Below, piece after piece: positions 44,178-55,121 of a stretch of 64,000 nucleotides of DNA. Under the pieces are notes generated by a model, which was given only the letters and a program-made list of their open reading frames with translations, ran no database searches and had not been told where the DNA came from. Position numbers and translations under genes: made by a program. The DNA is from Pelomyxa schiedti (lineage: Eukaryota > Evosea > Pelobiontida > Pelomyxidae), in the NCBI GenBank assembly GCA_020536535.1, contig JAHLWZ010000406.1:2105-66104 (forward strand). The letters run 5' to 3'. Each line of letters starts with the position of its first letter. The first letter of the stretch is position 1.

Positions 44178-45049
44178 CCGCAACTTGCCCGCTCCCCAGA
44201 ACGTAATCGTACACTACAACAACTACAACGAACATTACTACGGGCGCGCTTCATTGCCAGCAACAAGACTGTGCACCACTCTGGGAGAAAACTTTCGGCG
44301 CCAAAATTTTTACGGTTTTTAAGGGAAAATCTGTTTTAAAAAATTAAAATTAAAAAAAAAGGTGAAGGGGAGGCGGGAAGAACGACCGGCAAACATACAG
44401 AGGCGGCATGCATACAGCACAATAATGAGTGGGGCAGTTGGGAGTATCAGTGGGTGCATAGTGCATAAGTAGTGGTGCTGTAAGGCACATTTGCCGTTGC
44501 ATTTGGAGCAGCAAGGAGCATTTGGAGCAGCAAAGAGTGGGCATTTGAGAGCGCGGGTGGTGTGCATTTGGGAGCATTTGGAGCGGTGCATTTGGAGCTG
44601 GGAGTTTGGGGTGGGGTGCAGGCAGCATCAGTCATTTGGTGGGGATAGCAAGCACAGCAAGCAAGCAGCATGGGCATAGTACAACAGAGCTCTATTATTA
44701 CAATTGCAAACGCCTTCTTTCTGATAGATAATACAGGCGGGGGTTCAATTACGTAGTTGGGACACTCACAAACCGGCGTGTGTTTTTCTCAATGTGATTT
44801 TTGGTTGGAGGGGTTGGTGTTTTGGTGCCGGTTCGTACCCTGAAACGGCATCTACTACGCCTGCAGCGACAGTGAGCACTTCCTTTAAAATCAATTTGTT
44901 CTGACTATCAGCTATGAGGAGAGATCTTTGAACTCGTAGTTCTGGTGCGGCAGTGTACAGGAGAGTGCAGTTTTCTTACATTAGGGAATCGGAACCGGAA
45001 CACCATTCTGCCTAACTCTCTCCCATCTGCTAAGGGGATCTTGGAAACA
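44178..45049. other. 870-bp intergenic region with a degenerate repeat
   Basis: No coding frame with family support. An A-rich stretch occurs at about 44337-44360, then the GCATTTGGAGC repeat region, then the likely promoter and leader of TAF5. A GGTTCGTACC string near 44828 resembles a tRNA T-loop, but no acceptor or anticodon stem can be paired with it. Confidence 0.5.
44490..44640. repeat. Degenerate GCATTTGGAGC repeat cluster
   Basis: The core GCATTTGGAGC or a close variant (TGCATTTGGAGCAGC, GAGCATTTGGAGCAGC, TGCATTTGGGAGC, GAGCATTTGGAGCGG, TGCATTTGGAGCTGG) recurs about six times over some 110 bp, with related GCATTTGAGAGC and CATTTGGTG nearby. Spacing is irregular, 13-35 bp. Confidence 0.75.
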
Positions 45050-47889
45050 ATGAACGACGGCGACAGCGGAAGCGGGAGGCCGACGGGTGCCGTCGGCGCA
45101 CAGCAGGCAGCCCCAACGAGCACCGCGTCGTCGTCGTCCTCGGGAGTTGGCGGCGTGGCCCTGCCTTGCGCCCCGGCCGCGCCGCCTCCCACAATGGTGT
45201 CCGGCGGCGCCCTCCCAACCATGAGCACATCCTCATCCTCCTCCTCCTCCTCTTCCGTGACTTCGCTGCCCCCTCCGTCCACCCAAACCACAACCATGAT
45301 GATGATGCCCTCAGTCATCCCGATGCAGCAACAGCAACAGCAGCCGCAGATGCAGATGCAACAACAACAGCAACAGCAACAGCAACAGCAGAGCGCCGTC
45401 GGTGGAGCGCAACAAGAGGCTGTGGAGGACTACGTGCTGGCGTATTTGACGCAAAAGGGGTACAAGCGGGCCGAGCACGCCATGAGGCAGGAGATACAAC
45501 TCATGACCGTCGAGAAGGCAGCAGCCGCCATGTCCGTCGACGAGTATGTGTACTGTTGGTTGCTTTAGCTTTTCGGCCTCTTTTTTTCTTTCCTCCTTTA
45601 CCATCTTGGAATAACTGTTTGTTGGGGTTTTTTTTTGTTTTGTTTTGTTTTGTTTTGCTTTTGTGGTTTGTTTTTTTTTCTTCTCTGGTACAGTGATGCA
45701 AGTAAGGCAAAGCTTATATCGGCAATAAATGACATCACGGACTCAAATCCACACAAATTGATGGAGAACTTCAACTCACTCAAAGATTGGGCAACCACAA
45801 GCCTTGATTTGTACAAAGTTCCGGATCATCTTTTTATTATTATTCCTATTGCATTGCATTACTTTTCTTTACGTTCACTATAGGCAGAATTGGAACTGAT
45901 TTTGTTTCCCCTCTTTGTGCATTGCTTTCTTGATCTCGTTATGAAGGGGTGCTCTGATGAAGGTTTGTGTGGTATTATCATGCCTTTATTTCACTCTTAC
46001 TTCGTTAGCTCGTGCTTTTATGGACCAAAATCGCGATTTTGAGAACTTGAACAGTTCCGATATACATAAACTCCAATCCATTTCCACTCCTCAGCAGCTC
46101 CTCGAAAATGAAACAGCACGCTTGTTCCGTGAGAATAGATACATTGTAAAGATGACTAGTTTGTCTTTCGAACTTCTTGTCAATTTCTTGCACACCCACA
46201 AGTTGATGCAACTTGTGGCAATGATAAGTCAGCATATCACCATAAAAAGTGCTTCTCCTTATTCCCTGCCTTTCCCTCATCTCAATTTCTTTCAAAGTTA
46301 CCTCTGGTAAACCATCCTCTACACCTCATGAAGACTATCAACCAATGACTGGCCCTGACATACCTGATAAGATTAATAGTAAGCATCGAATATGCTGGGG
46401 ATCCACCTACAGTCAAACAGACGAATTGACAGTTTGTTCCAACTCCTGTTACCACTGAGCCACCTTTCAATAGAAATCTAAAAAAATTCCTGGTGTTGAG
46501 GATACTCCCCTTCCAAAGCCCGTATCACCGCCAAAACTGTGTGTAGTACATTTTTATTTAATGCAATTCTTTATGTTCTCCCTCAAATGTTAGCACAGTC
46601 ACTGCTGAAAAGCTTCTCAGTGACGACGAGGCAAGAAAAATAGCACTGAGTTCCACAGCTCTTCCTTCAATTTGCTTTTTTTCGTTCCTTTATACACACT
46701 CTGGGTATACAGTCCTTTATTTTGTTGAATGTTTATTTTTTGTGCAGGTTGAATCACGTTGGTTTCAGTAGTGAAGCTAACTTGGCTGTTGGTAGCTTCT
46801 CGGACTCCTCTATCCGGATTTGGGATTTCAAATCACCAAGTGCTGCCTCTGCCATTGCATCGAATGCTACCGAGTCACTTTACGGGCACTACGGCCCAGT
46901 GTATGCGACAAGCTTTACACCCGATAATAAATGGCTACTTTCGTGCTCCGAGGATAACACAGGTACTTTCCAACTCAGAATCCAGTTAACCTTGCATCTT
47001 AGTTCGATTGTGGAGTTTGGCTACACACACAAATGTGGTGTGCTATAAAGGTCATCAGGCCCCGGTGTGGGATGTGCAATTTAGTCCACTTGGTTTCTAC
47101 TTCGCAACAGCGTCACATGATAGGACGGCACGGTTATGGACAACAAACCAATATGCGCCAATCAGAATTTTTGTTGGTCACTTGAGTGATGTAAATGTAT
47201 GATCCCGTTAATCCAATTGAATGCTGAGAAACTTTAAGATTGTCAGATTCCACCCAAACGTGAACTATGTACTCACCGGTTCCAGTGATAAGACCATCAG
47301 AATGTGGGAAGTCAGCACAGGAACCTGTGTTCGCATTATGGCAGCACACACGCACTCTGTTGGTGCCCTGGCAGTTTCACCCGAGGGAAGGATTATAGCA
47401 TCCGCTGGTGTGGACCCAGATTATGCCAATTTGAAGTAACCAGACATACATACATACAACAACTAGCTGACGACGGAGACATTATCCTGTGGGACTTAGG
47501 AACAAGCCAGAGGATAAAAACACTGCACAGCGGATCAAACACCCCAGTATATTCACTCGACTTCAGCGCGGAGGGGACACTACTTGCCAGCGGGGGAGCT
47601 GACGGCGCCGTGCGATTATGGGATGTGAACAAGGCATTGACTGCAGCTTCTGCCGACGTACCAATGCACTACGCATCGTCGACGACTTCGGCAACAGGCA
47701 CACAATCACGAACGTGCGTTTCCCCCCTTCAGCTCCCTTACAGGTCCCATAACTCAATTGGCAATTCCCCTCACTAGGTCACCTGAGCTACTGGAGACAT
47801 TTTATACCAAGAAAACACCTGTTTTCCAGGTGAATTTCACCAGACGAAATCTTCTCCTTGCTGCTGGGCCGTTCCTCCCAAAAAGATAA
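45050..47889 (+). CDS. TAF5: TFIID subunit 5 (TAF5)
   Basis: TAF5 is a scaffold of TFIID (and of SAGA in some species). ATG 45050 starts a GC-rich exon with Ser and Gln runs; the Gln run is a CAG/CAA repeat at about 45327-45396. A LisH helix pair follows ([20 protein letters not shown]). The NTD2 domain shows [20 protein letters not shown] split by an intron, then [30 protein letters not shown] and [12 protein letters not shown]. The WD40 propeller has [85 protein letters not shown] and [15 protein letters not shown]. The end [13 protein letters not shown] then LPKR and TAA 47887-47889 matches the usual TAF5 C-terminus. About ten short introns. Confidence 0.93.
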
Positions 47890-48046
47890 AAAACAAAACA
47901 CAAACCACGGTTCCCTTTGTTGTTCTCTCGCTTTTTTTCTCCAACACAGGCCAGATTACAACCCCGGATCAATGTCGCTTTGTACCTTGAGATCTGAAGA
48001 ACTCACTGTTGTTCATCGTAACCAAAAAAAAAAAGGCCGATTAAAC

Positions 48047-51000
48047 ATGGCGGCGACCACTACGGGGAAGTTTGTTATTTCTCCGGAGATGATGCAGAGG
48101 ACTACGTCTTTGTTGCAACAAGCATCGTCGTTGTTGCCTCCCACAATGGCGTCTGACGAACCTGCCAAAAAGCTCCTCTTCCTGAGCAAATCAAACCACC
48201 CCGCGTTCGTTTCAACACCTTCTTTTTTAAAGTTAATTCGTAATGCAGTGCCAAATTGCAAGCATTCAAGATTTTCTGTAACATAGCTGCAAATAAGGCG
48301 AATGGGCCTTTGGTTGTTGCCTGTGGGGCGCACACCGACATTATAAATAGCATTCCTGAAGATGGACCGAACCACTCCGCGCTTCCTGAGGCTTTGCGAG
48401 CACTGGCCACTCTTGTTGAAGTCAACGAGAAAGTTATCGATGCTATGATTCCTGGTACTACCTCTGCGTTGAATTTTACTTTGTTCTAATATGGCCTTTC
48501 TTTAGTTGCACGTACTTTCCCCCATCTCCTTGATGGACTCATCGGGCCCCCATTGGATCACTTTCTATTTATCATTGCAAAAATTAGCCTTAAGAAGCAC
48601 ATTCCTCGACTACATGAACATGGCATTTACGGCGCAGTAGCAAAACTGCTCAGGTCAATAAGAACAGCACCTGAGGGATCTATTATTTTCACCAGTGCTG
48701 GGGTAATTGTCACGAACCTCTTTCTATTTTTGACGTACCTCAGCACTGTTTGAGTGTATTATTTGCTGTGATAGATCAACATGCGTATGACGTGTTCCGC
48801 TTGCCTGCGGTTATGGAACCTGTTCTGGATACAGCCCTTGTTCCAAGTAACCTGGGAGATCAAGCAATATCTGTGTGTACTCAATTATCATTGACTTCTG
48901 AAGGCCAGAGTATAGAACCCTTCAATATGTAAATTATTGAATCCAAGATAGATATACTCCTCAAATCTGGTGGAATTACCATATTGGGGGATTCTCTGTC
49001 CTCCAAAAGCAATCCTGACACCATATTCGCTTTGCTTAAGGTAACCCCTCACGCAAGAAAACGTACTGTTTAAGTATTTTATAGCTATTTTCCAATTTGA
49101 CTGGGGATCCAGCATGCCTTAAAGCACTTGAAACAACAACCATCTTGCGCAATGTTCTTGATGTGGTATGAATAACGTGGTTTGTTCTATTTCAAACCTG
49201 TGAAAAGGTTGTAGCCATACCTCCCACCCATGCTGCCATTGGCCAAGCAGTAAAATTTTTATGTAAGATTTGTAGCACATCTGTATGCACCTACCCTATT
49301 TTCTCTTGAATTAATTCCTAAAGGAACAAATGGCATTTCTTTCTGCAAATGGAGGCCTAGACATTCTCGTTAGTGTGGCACCTCATCTTACTGACCCATC
49401 AGCGGCAGAGTGCTTGAGTCTACTCTTGGGTAATATTGTCACTGAAGGTTTGCATTTCTCGCAATCACCAACCCTTGGTAATGATTCTTTAGTTGAGCTT
49501 CAGGTCCCATTTGTAGAAGCAGGGTTGCATAAAAATGTAATTGGACTCTTAGCCTCAGAAAATTCCAAAGTTTCTCTGCATGCTGCAAGAGGTGTTGCCA
49601 ACATGACCATTGCTGATGGTAGGACACTTTGAGTATTTTAGTATTTTAATCACGGTTTATGTATGAAGATGGAATTCGCCGAGAACTTTACAACTGTGGA
49701 GTAGTTCAGCCACTCCAACATCTTCTGAAATCCAGTAATAATGCTGCACAAGTACAAACTTTGAAATCTATAACAAACCTTGCTCTGTGCTGTATGCATT
49801 GCATTAATTCTGCTAATTTCCATTGACACAAAATAGACTCAAAGTCATCAGAACTTGTAGAGCACACAACTGTATTGCCAACCTTACATGCAATGCTGGG
49901 CTCGACTCAAGAGGACGTTAAAGCAAATATAACCAGAGTTTTAACAAATTTGACTTTGCATGGTATTTTTTGCTATTTGTGAAAGGTTATTTTGACCGAA
50001 AAATAAAAAAGATAACACTAGGACACAAGTGGTGCAAGAAATTGGTGTGAAACCAGTCATACAAATGCTAGAAACCTCTTCATCAACAACATCCAAGCAA
50101 GCAGCTTTAACTCTTCTGGGCAATGTACTCATGGATGGATCCGCCAGAAAGTGGGTCTTGGACCATAAAACTGAGGTTGGCGTTTTGGATGCAATTGGAG
50201 CTTCTAGAGATCCCGAAATCGCTGCACAGGTATAAGATTTCTACAGACATTTCACTTATCAGTTTGCCACTAGGTGTCTTTCATTGAGACAATGAGAAAA
50301 TTACCACCTGCTATGGAACTTAATCTTGCTAAGACGACTGGGACACATGCCGTTCTGCGGCAAACTTCCGCGGTAAACTCTCCAAACAGTACTGACCCCT
50401 AACTGTAGACAGGTTATCCCAGAACCAGTTCTTTCTGAGCAAGAGAGACAAGACCAACTAGATAAACAGCGTCTCGCACTGGAAGCAGCTAAGGCAATTG
50501 CTGAAGTGGAGCAAAAGTAATACCAAGTCGTTTTGGTTCGTTTTACTTAATAACATTACCACAGTCATGCAGAAAAAAACCACCGGAAGCGAATGGAAAA
50601 GGAAGAGGCCAGGAGAAGACAAAAAGAAGAGGAAGACAAAGAAAAAACACGACGACTTCTTCTTGAGCAGCAAGCAGCAATGTACTGAGGCTCGAATATT
50701 TTTTTTCCCTAAAAAACCTTTAGACAAAAAGCAAAAGAGGAAAAGGGCAAATTATTGGAAGCTGAAAGACAGGCACAAGCAAAAATGTGCAACACTCATT
50801 CCACTTTCGTTTATTCACGTATTTTTTGCACAGGGATGCTGGAAAGAGACAGGAGTCTGAGCAGCGTCTGCACATGATAGAGCAGATGAATCAACAGCTG
50901 GAACAAGCAAGATCCAATGGTGTTCAACTTCAACACGTTTTATTTTGTAATATTACGTTTTCCAGCGGAACTGCAATTAAAGCAAATGGAAAAGGAAAAG

Positions 51001-52839
51001 TTACGCAAACTTGAAATTAGCCAGAAAACCAATTTAACATTGCAACGAGAAATGGAAAAAGACAAGTACAACTTACCAATTCCTAGTTCCTCCCTCATGT
51101 TGCATTTACAGACAATCGGTCGTACAAGCACAACAAAAAATAAGAGAAGAAGAAGAGAAGTTGCGGGTTGTTGAAGGTGGATTCTGTAATTATTTCCAAT
51201 AAGAAATTAACACACTTCACCAATAAAGCAAAGACACCCCATCATCCCTCACATGCACATTCTCAGTCACAAGCTGCCCCTCCACACACGTCTTCCCACC
51301 CACATACACATGCACACTCACAGTCCCAGGCACCTTCAAATCCACCTTCTCGCCCGCCTGAACCTACTCCGCCCCCTAAACCATCTGATGTGCACCTTGC
51401 GTATGTTCCCTTCTCCATCGTTCCTATTTGTCCTTACTATTTCTTTTTTCACAGGAGGACAAACATTGTTAATGAAATCTTGGAAACCGAACGAACTTAT
51501 GTGGGAGGGCTCAACAAAATGATTTGTAATTACGAACGTGGCTTACAGGTTTAGTTAGTTTTGGTTGCACTTTCCAGTAATTCTCCTCAGGCAGCTTTGG
51601 AAGCTGGTTCACCTATAATTACAAGAGAGCAAATAAAATCATTATTCAGCAACCTTGATGTTATTGCCAACTTCAACAAGGTTCTTCTAGATTGTCTGGA
51701 GGAGAGAATGAAGGTAATCAATCACTGTTCACCACTTTCTAAAGTGTCTGGCAAGAATTGGACTGATACCACTCGTATTGGTGACGTGTTCTGTTCAACT
51801 GCAGCTTTCCTGAAATGCTATGTTGAGTATATAAATAATTACAACCACTGTCTTACCACACTCTCTGAGTTGAGGTTATGTGTTTTTTTCTTTTCGCTCT
51901 GTCTAAACCCAAATAGTAACACTAAAAAGTTTGCTGCATTCTTGGAGCGAGTCGAAGCTAGTCACCCAACTGACCTTCCTCTTGTACACACTCTTATTAT
52001 TCCAATACAACGGATTCCCCGATACTGTTTGTTGTTGACAGATCTCCTGAGGAAAACCCCAGCCACACACCCAGATTACGCAAATCTAAAGTCAGCTTTA
52101 GAAGCTATGAAAGCAACTGGTTTCGTTTCTCCACTTTGATTTCATTCACTGTATCAAGGTGATTACCTCAATGAAAAAAAGAGAATGGCAGAAATGTTGT
52201 GTAAGATTTATCAGATCCAGATTGCCCTAAGAGGGAAAAATAAACCAACAATTGTGGAGCCCCATAGGTACCGGCAGACAAAAACCTTGCTCCGTATGTT
52301 CTCACCCCTATCTTCAGATATTGGATAAGGGAGGGCTATGTCAAGCTTGTTAAGAAACATTCCGCCAAACCTGGTGTGGAAAAAGGATTATGTATCAAAA
52401 ATGTAATTTTTATTAGCGATTTTGCACCTCTGCAACGATTTGATTCTTTTGTCCAAGCTCAAGGGCAAAGCCAAATTCACCTTTGTGGCATCCATTAAGC
52501 TGGACAGTTTGGTCCTCAACCCACAGGTCAGCCCCATTTCCACGTGTTCCCATTGTCCACCTACTTTAGGTAACCGATGCTCCCAAAAACCTTCCCGCCG
52601 AGCTTCTCCTACGGCTCACAGACAAGGTCACGCTGAGCTCGCACGTCACCCTTGCGGCCGACCCCGCCGCCAAGCAAACATGGATGGAGACCATACCGCA
52701 GGCCATTACAGTGTGGACCAAGGCCCACCCGCCTGGGTCCATCCCGCTATCATCCTCCGCTCCCGTGCGGTCCACATCCACAACCACAAGCACAACCTCT
52801 CGCCTCTCTACCACGCTTGCTGCATCCACAAGGCACTAA
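48047..52839 (+). CDS. Armadillo-repeat, coiled-coil, RhoGEF (DH-PH) protein
   Basis: ATG 48047 (MAATTTGKFVISPEMM) begins a long multi-exon gene. From 48.1 to 50.4 kb it codes armadillo-like helical repeats: FCNIAANKANGPLVVACG, ALRALATLVEVNEKVID, GVANMTIAD, GVVQPLQHLLKSSNNAAQV, LTLLGNVLMDGS. A charged coiled coil runs about 50.42-51.17 kb (RMEKEEARRRQKEEEDKEK). A His/Pro/Ser-rich linker at about 51.24-51.40 kb precedes the DH domain: IVNEILETERTYVGGL (about 51460-51510) and LIIPIQRIPRYCLLLTDLLR (about 51990-52050), the most conserved DH helix. A PH domain with FTFVASIKLDSLVL ends in a Thr/Ser-rich tail at 52839. RhoGEFs load GTP on Rho/Rac. Neighbour order is head-to-tail with TAF5. One gene is inferred from unbroken spacing and shared direction. 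Confidence 0.75.
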
Positions 52840-53014
52840 CTAACTAACCAACCAGCCGACAAAGTCATGCTTAACGCAGTCGACAACACTCGGCTCAGTC
52901 TACTTTTCTGCGTGCTCCAAGAATAGAACCTCGTGTTTCTTTCTGCCAGATCTAAGACGAAAAAAGAAACGGGGTCGCCGGCGAAAAACCGGGTAGCAAT
53001 AGCAAAACAGAAAG

Positions 53015-55028
53015 ATGCAGGCGACACCCACCGTACTTCAGGGAGCCTCAACTTCGCCGTGTGCCGCGCCACCGTCGTCTACCACAACAACTCCCGTAGG
53101 GTCGCCGGGCAGCCCTGGAGACAACGAGTTGGGGGACCAGGGCTCCGGTTCCACGCGACCCAACCACCTGTTATCGCAGCCCGAGAGTATTCGGAGAATT
53201 CATCTCAAAAAGCTGCCAGAGGACACTCCAAACTGTGTAAGGAATACTTCTTACGACTATAGGCATGCAGAGAAACACCGAAAAGGCAAGGGAAAAGAGA
53301 AGCTTAGAACGCCCTTACCATGGGCCAGTGTGCCGCTTCCATTTCGTCTACCACAGTTTTGGGGTGCACCTACAAGTTCCCCAGACCAGTCTCAAGCCAC
53401 CGTCAGGCCCACAAGTGATATTGAAGAATTACTAGCAGCTCAATTCGAGATTGGGCGGGTTGCCAGTATTGGCGTGGAGACGGGAGGAGCAGTGGCCTTG
53501 GCAGAGAGCTTACTGAAAGTCCACAGCTATGTGTGGTGGGTGTTCAGAGCCCCAAAGGATGGCATTCTGCCTCCTTTCAAGATTGACATAGTTCTGGCAC
53601 CTGGGAGTTCTGGTGGGGACCTCACACCCTGTACAATCACTGCGGTTGTGGACTCCTCTCATTGGTACCATACATCCCGAAATATTCACAAGCTGGATTT
53701 GGCCAGAAGATTGATAAAAGATCAAGAAGAAACCTGGCGTCGGGTATGTGACGAAGAGGCACAGCACAGTGGCACACTTTCGCGATATGGAAAGGTGAGA
53801 AACTATCGACCGCCTTCAGCTCTACGCTTACTTATGTCGAAAAAACAACAGATTACAAAAGAAAGGAGATGTGAGAACTTTGTCAACTGCACGGACGACA
53901 CATGCCAGCAAGGGCACTTACATTTTTACTGCAAACACGTTTCCACGGAACTCGTGGCACAGAATATAAGCTGTACAACACATGCTTCTTCAGGAGACTT
54001 TCTGTTTGCTGTAGGAGGTACGTACCGCCCAGGAAAGAAAATATCCTCATACATTCGATTTACCACCCAAAAGATCTTGCTGACCGAGCTCTTGGAGGTT
54101 GCTGGGTATATGTCAGGGACGATGGGGATCTCCAACCGACCAGAGAACTTATGGTCTACCCCGGCGCCCATAGAAATAACAGCGATCTGTTGTTATATCC
54201 AGACTTCTGGGATCACGTGTCTGTTATTTTGTGTAAACTTGGTTTGGCTGCCTCTTTCAATTGCACCCACATCACTCAGCAAACTTCCTAACTTGTTTGA
54301 AAAAAGAACAAGATTGTTCCCAGCCAACCACGCACTGGCTGGAGCATATGTCCTTGAATTTCGGAAAATGGGATTCTGAGGCTCGTGGGTGTGCTATAGA
54401 CCGCCATGGATGTCTACACTTGATTCTGTCGGTGCAGGGCCTATGCGACCTGATTGATGGAGGGAAATATAACCAGTTAGAGGGCCACATTTTCCGGCCA
54501 GACTCATATGATAGTGCAGACGCCAGAGAGTTGCAAACCGATATTCTTTTTCCAATCATCGAGAAAACACTCACTGAGATGCACACACAGCACACTCAAT
54601 TTACTACTCACTCTGAAGTGCACACTGAGCCGCATCCTGGAATTGCACCCCTGCACTCTGAGCTGCACACTGAATTTACGGCCCTCACTGTCATGAATGC
54701 CAAATTGGACGCGATGAACACCAAATTGGACTCGATGAACACCAAATTGGACTCGATGAACACCAAATTGGACTCGATGAACACTAACCTGGAAGCGCTT
54801 CTGGGTTCCTTAGAGGGGCTGCAGGCCCAGGCCAATTCGCCTGGTTCCAGAACTCTACAACCAAGGAGCCCAACAAAAAAGGGGGGGATTACTTCCAACC
54901 ACTGCGGTGTGTCTGTCATCACTCAGCCAACTTCCTCACCTGGAGGACACACTGCCCCAATTAGGAAGAAAAAGAAATCCAGGAAACCACGGAGACCTAC
55001 ACAAAAGGGAACCCTCCAAAAACACTAA
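53015..55028 (+). CDS. Uncharacterised protein with C-terminal coiled-coil repeat and basic tail
   Basis: ATG 53015. Two introns are needed: about 54018-54075 (GTACGT, ACCCAAAAG) and about 54240-54305, the latter joining LCKL to EQDCSQPTTHWLEH. The protein begins Thr/Ser/Pro-rich and continues with a folded part (LAESLLKVHSYVWWVFRAP, FKIDIVLAPGSSGG, HKLDLARRLIKDQEETW). A Cys/His cluster (CENFVNC, CQQGHLHFYCKH) may bind zinc. A part with GGCWVYVRDDGDLQPTREL and HRNNSDLLLYPDF follows. The C-terminal part has five 7-residue KLDSMNT units forming a perfect short coiled coil, then a Lys/Arg-rich end (RKKKKSRKPRRP) that could be a nuclear signal. I recognise no family; the mixture suggests a regulatory or DNA-associated protein. 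Confidence 0.65.
54693..54785 (+). repeat. 21-bp coding minisatellite (heptad coiled-coil unit)
   Basis: The unit AACACCAAATTGGACTCGATG occurs about three times perfectly, flanked by slightly altered copies. Each unit codes seven residues, so the repeat keeps both frame and heptad phase. It lies inside the 3' part of the uncharacterised gene at 53015-55028. Confidence 0.9.
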
Positions 55029-55121
55029 AAACACCTTTTCTTTCCCCAAATTCCTTCATTATCCACCTTAAGAACAAACTTACAATTGTGGTGCTGTGGG
55101 GTGGCCTAGCTCTTTTGGCAC

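Noticed and set aside
44350-44677. Pro/Cys-rich minus-strand frames over the GCATTTGGAGC repeat
   Set aside because: Three overlapping frames are open only because of the repeat composition; none has a start context or domain.
44815-44850. A tRNA-like GGTTCGTACC string
   Set aside because: No matching acceptor, D or anticodon stems could be paired around it.
47858-48286. A frame running from the end of TAF5 straight into the ARM-RhoGEF start, suggesting a fusion
   Set aside because: TAF5 has its own in-frame stop at 47887-47889 right after the conserved RRNLLLAAG end. The fusion would need an extra intron that is not required.
54693-54785. The 21-bp repeat as a non-coding minisatellite
   Set aside because: Its unit is seven codons and keeps frame and heptad pattern within a long open exon, so it is coding.
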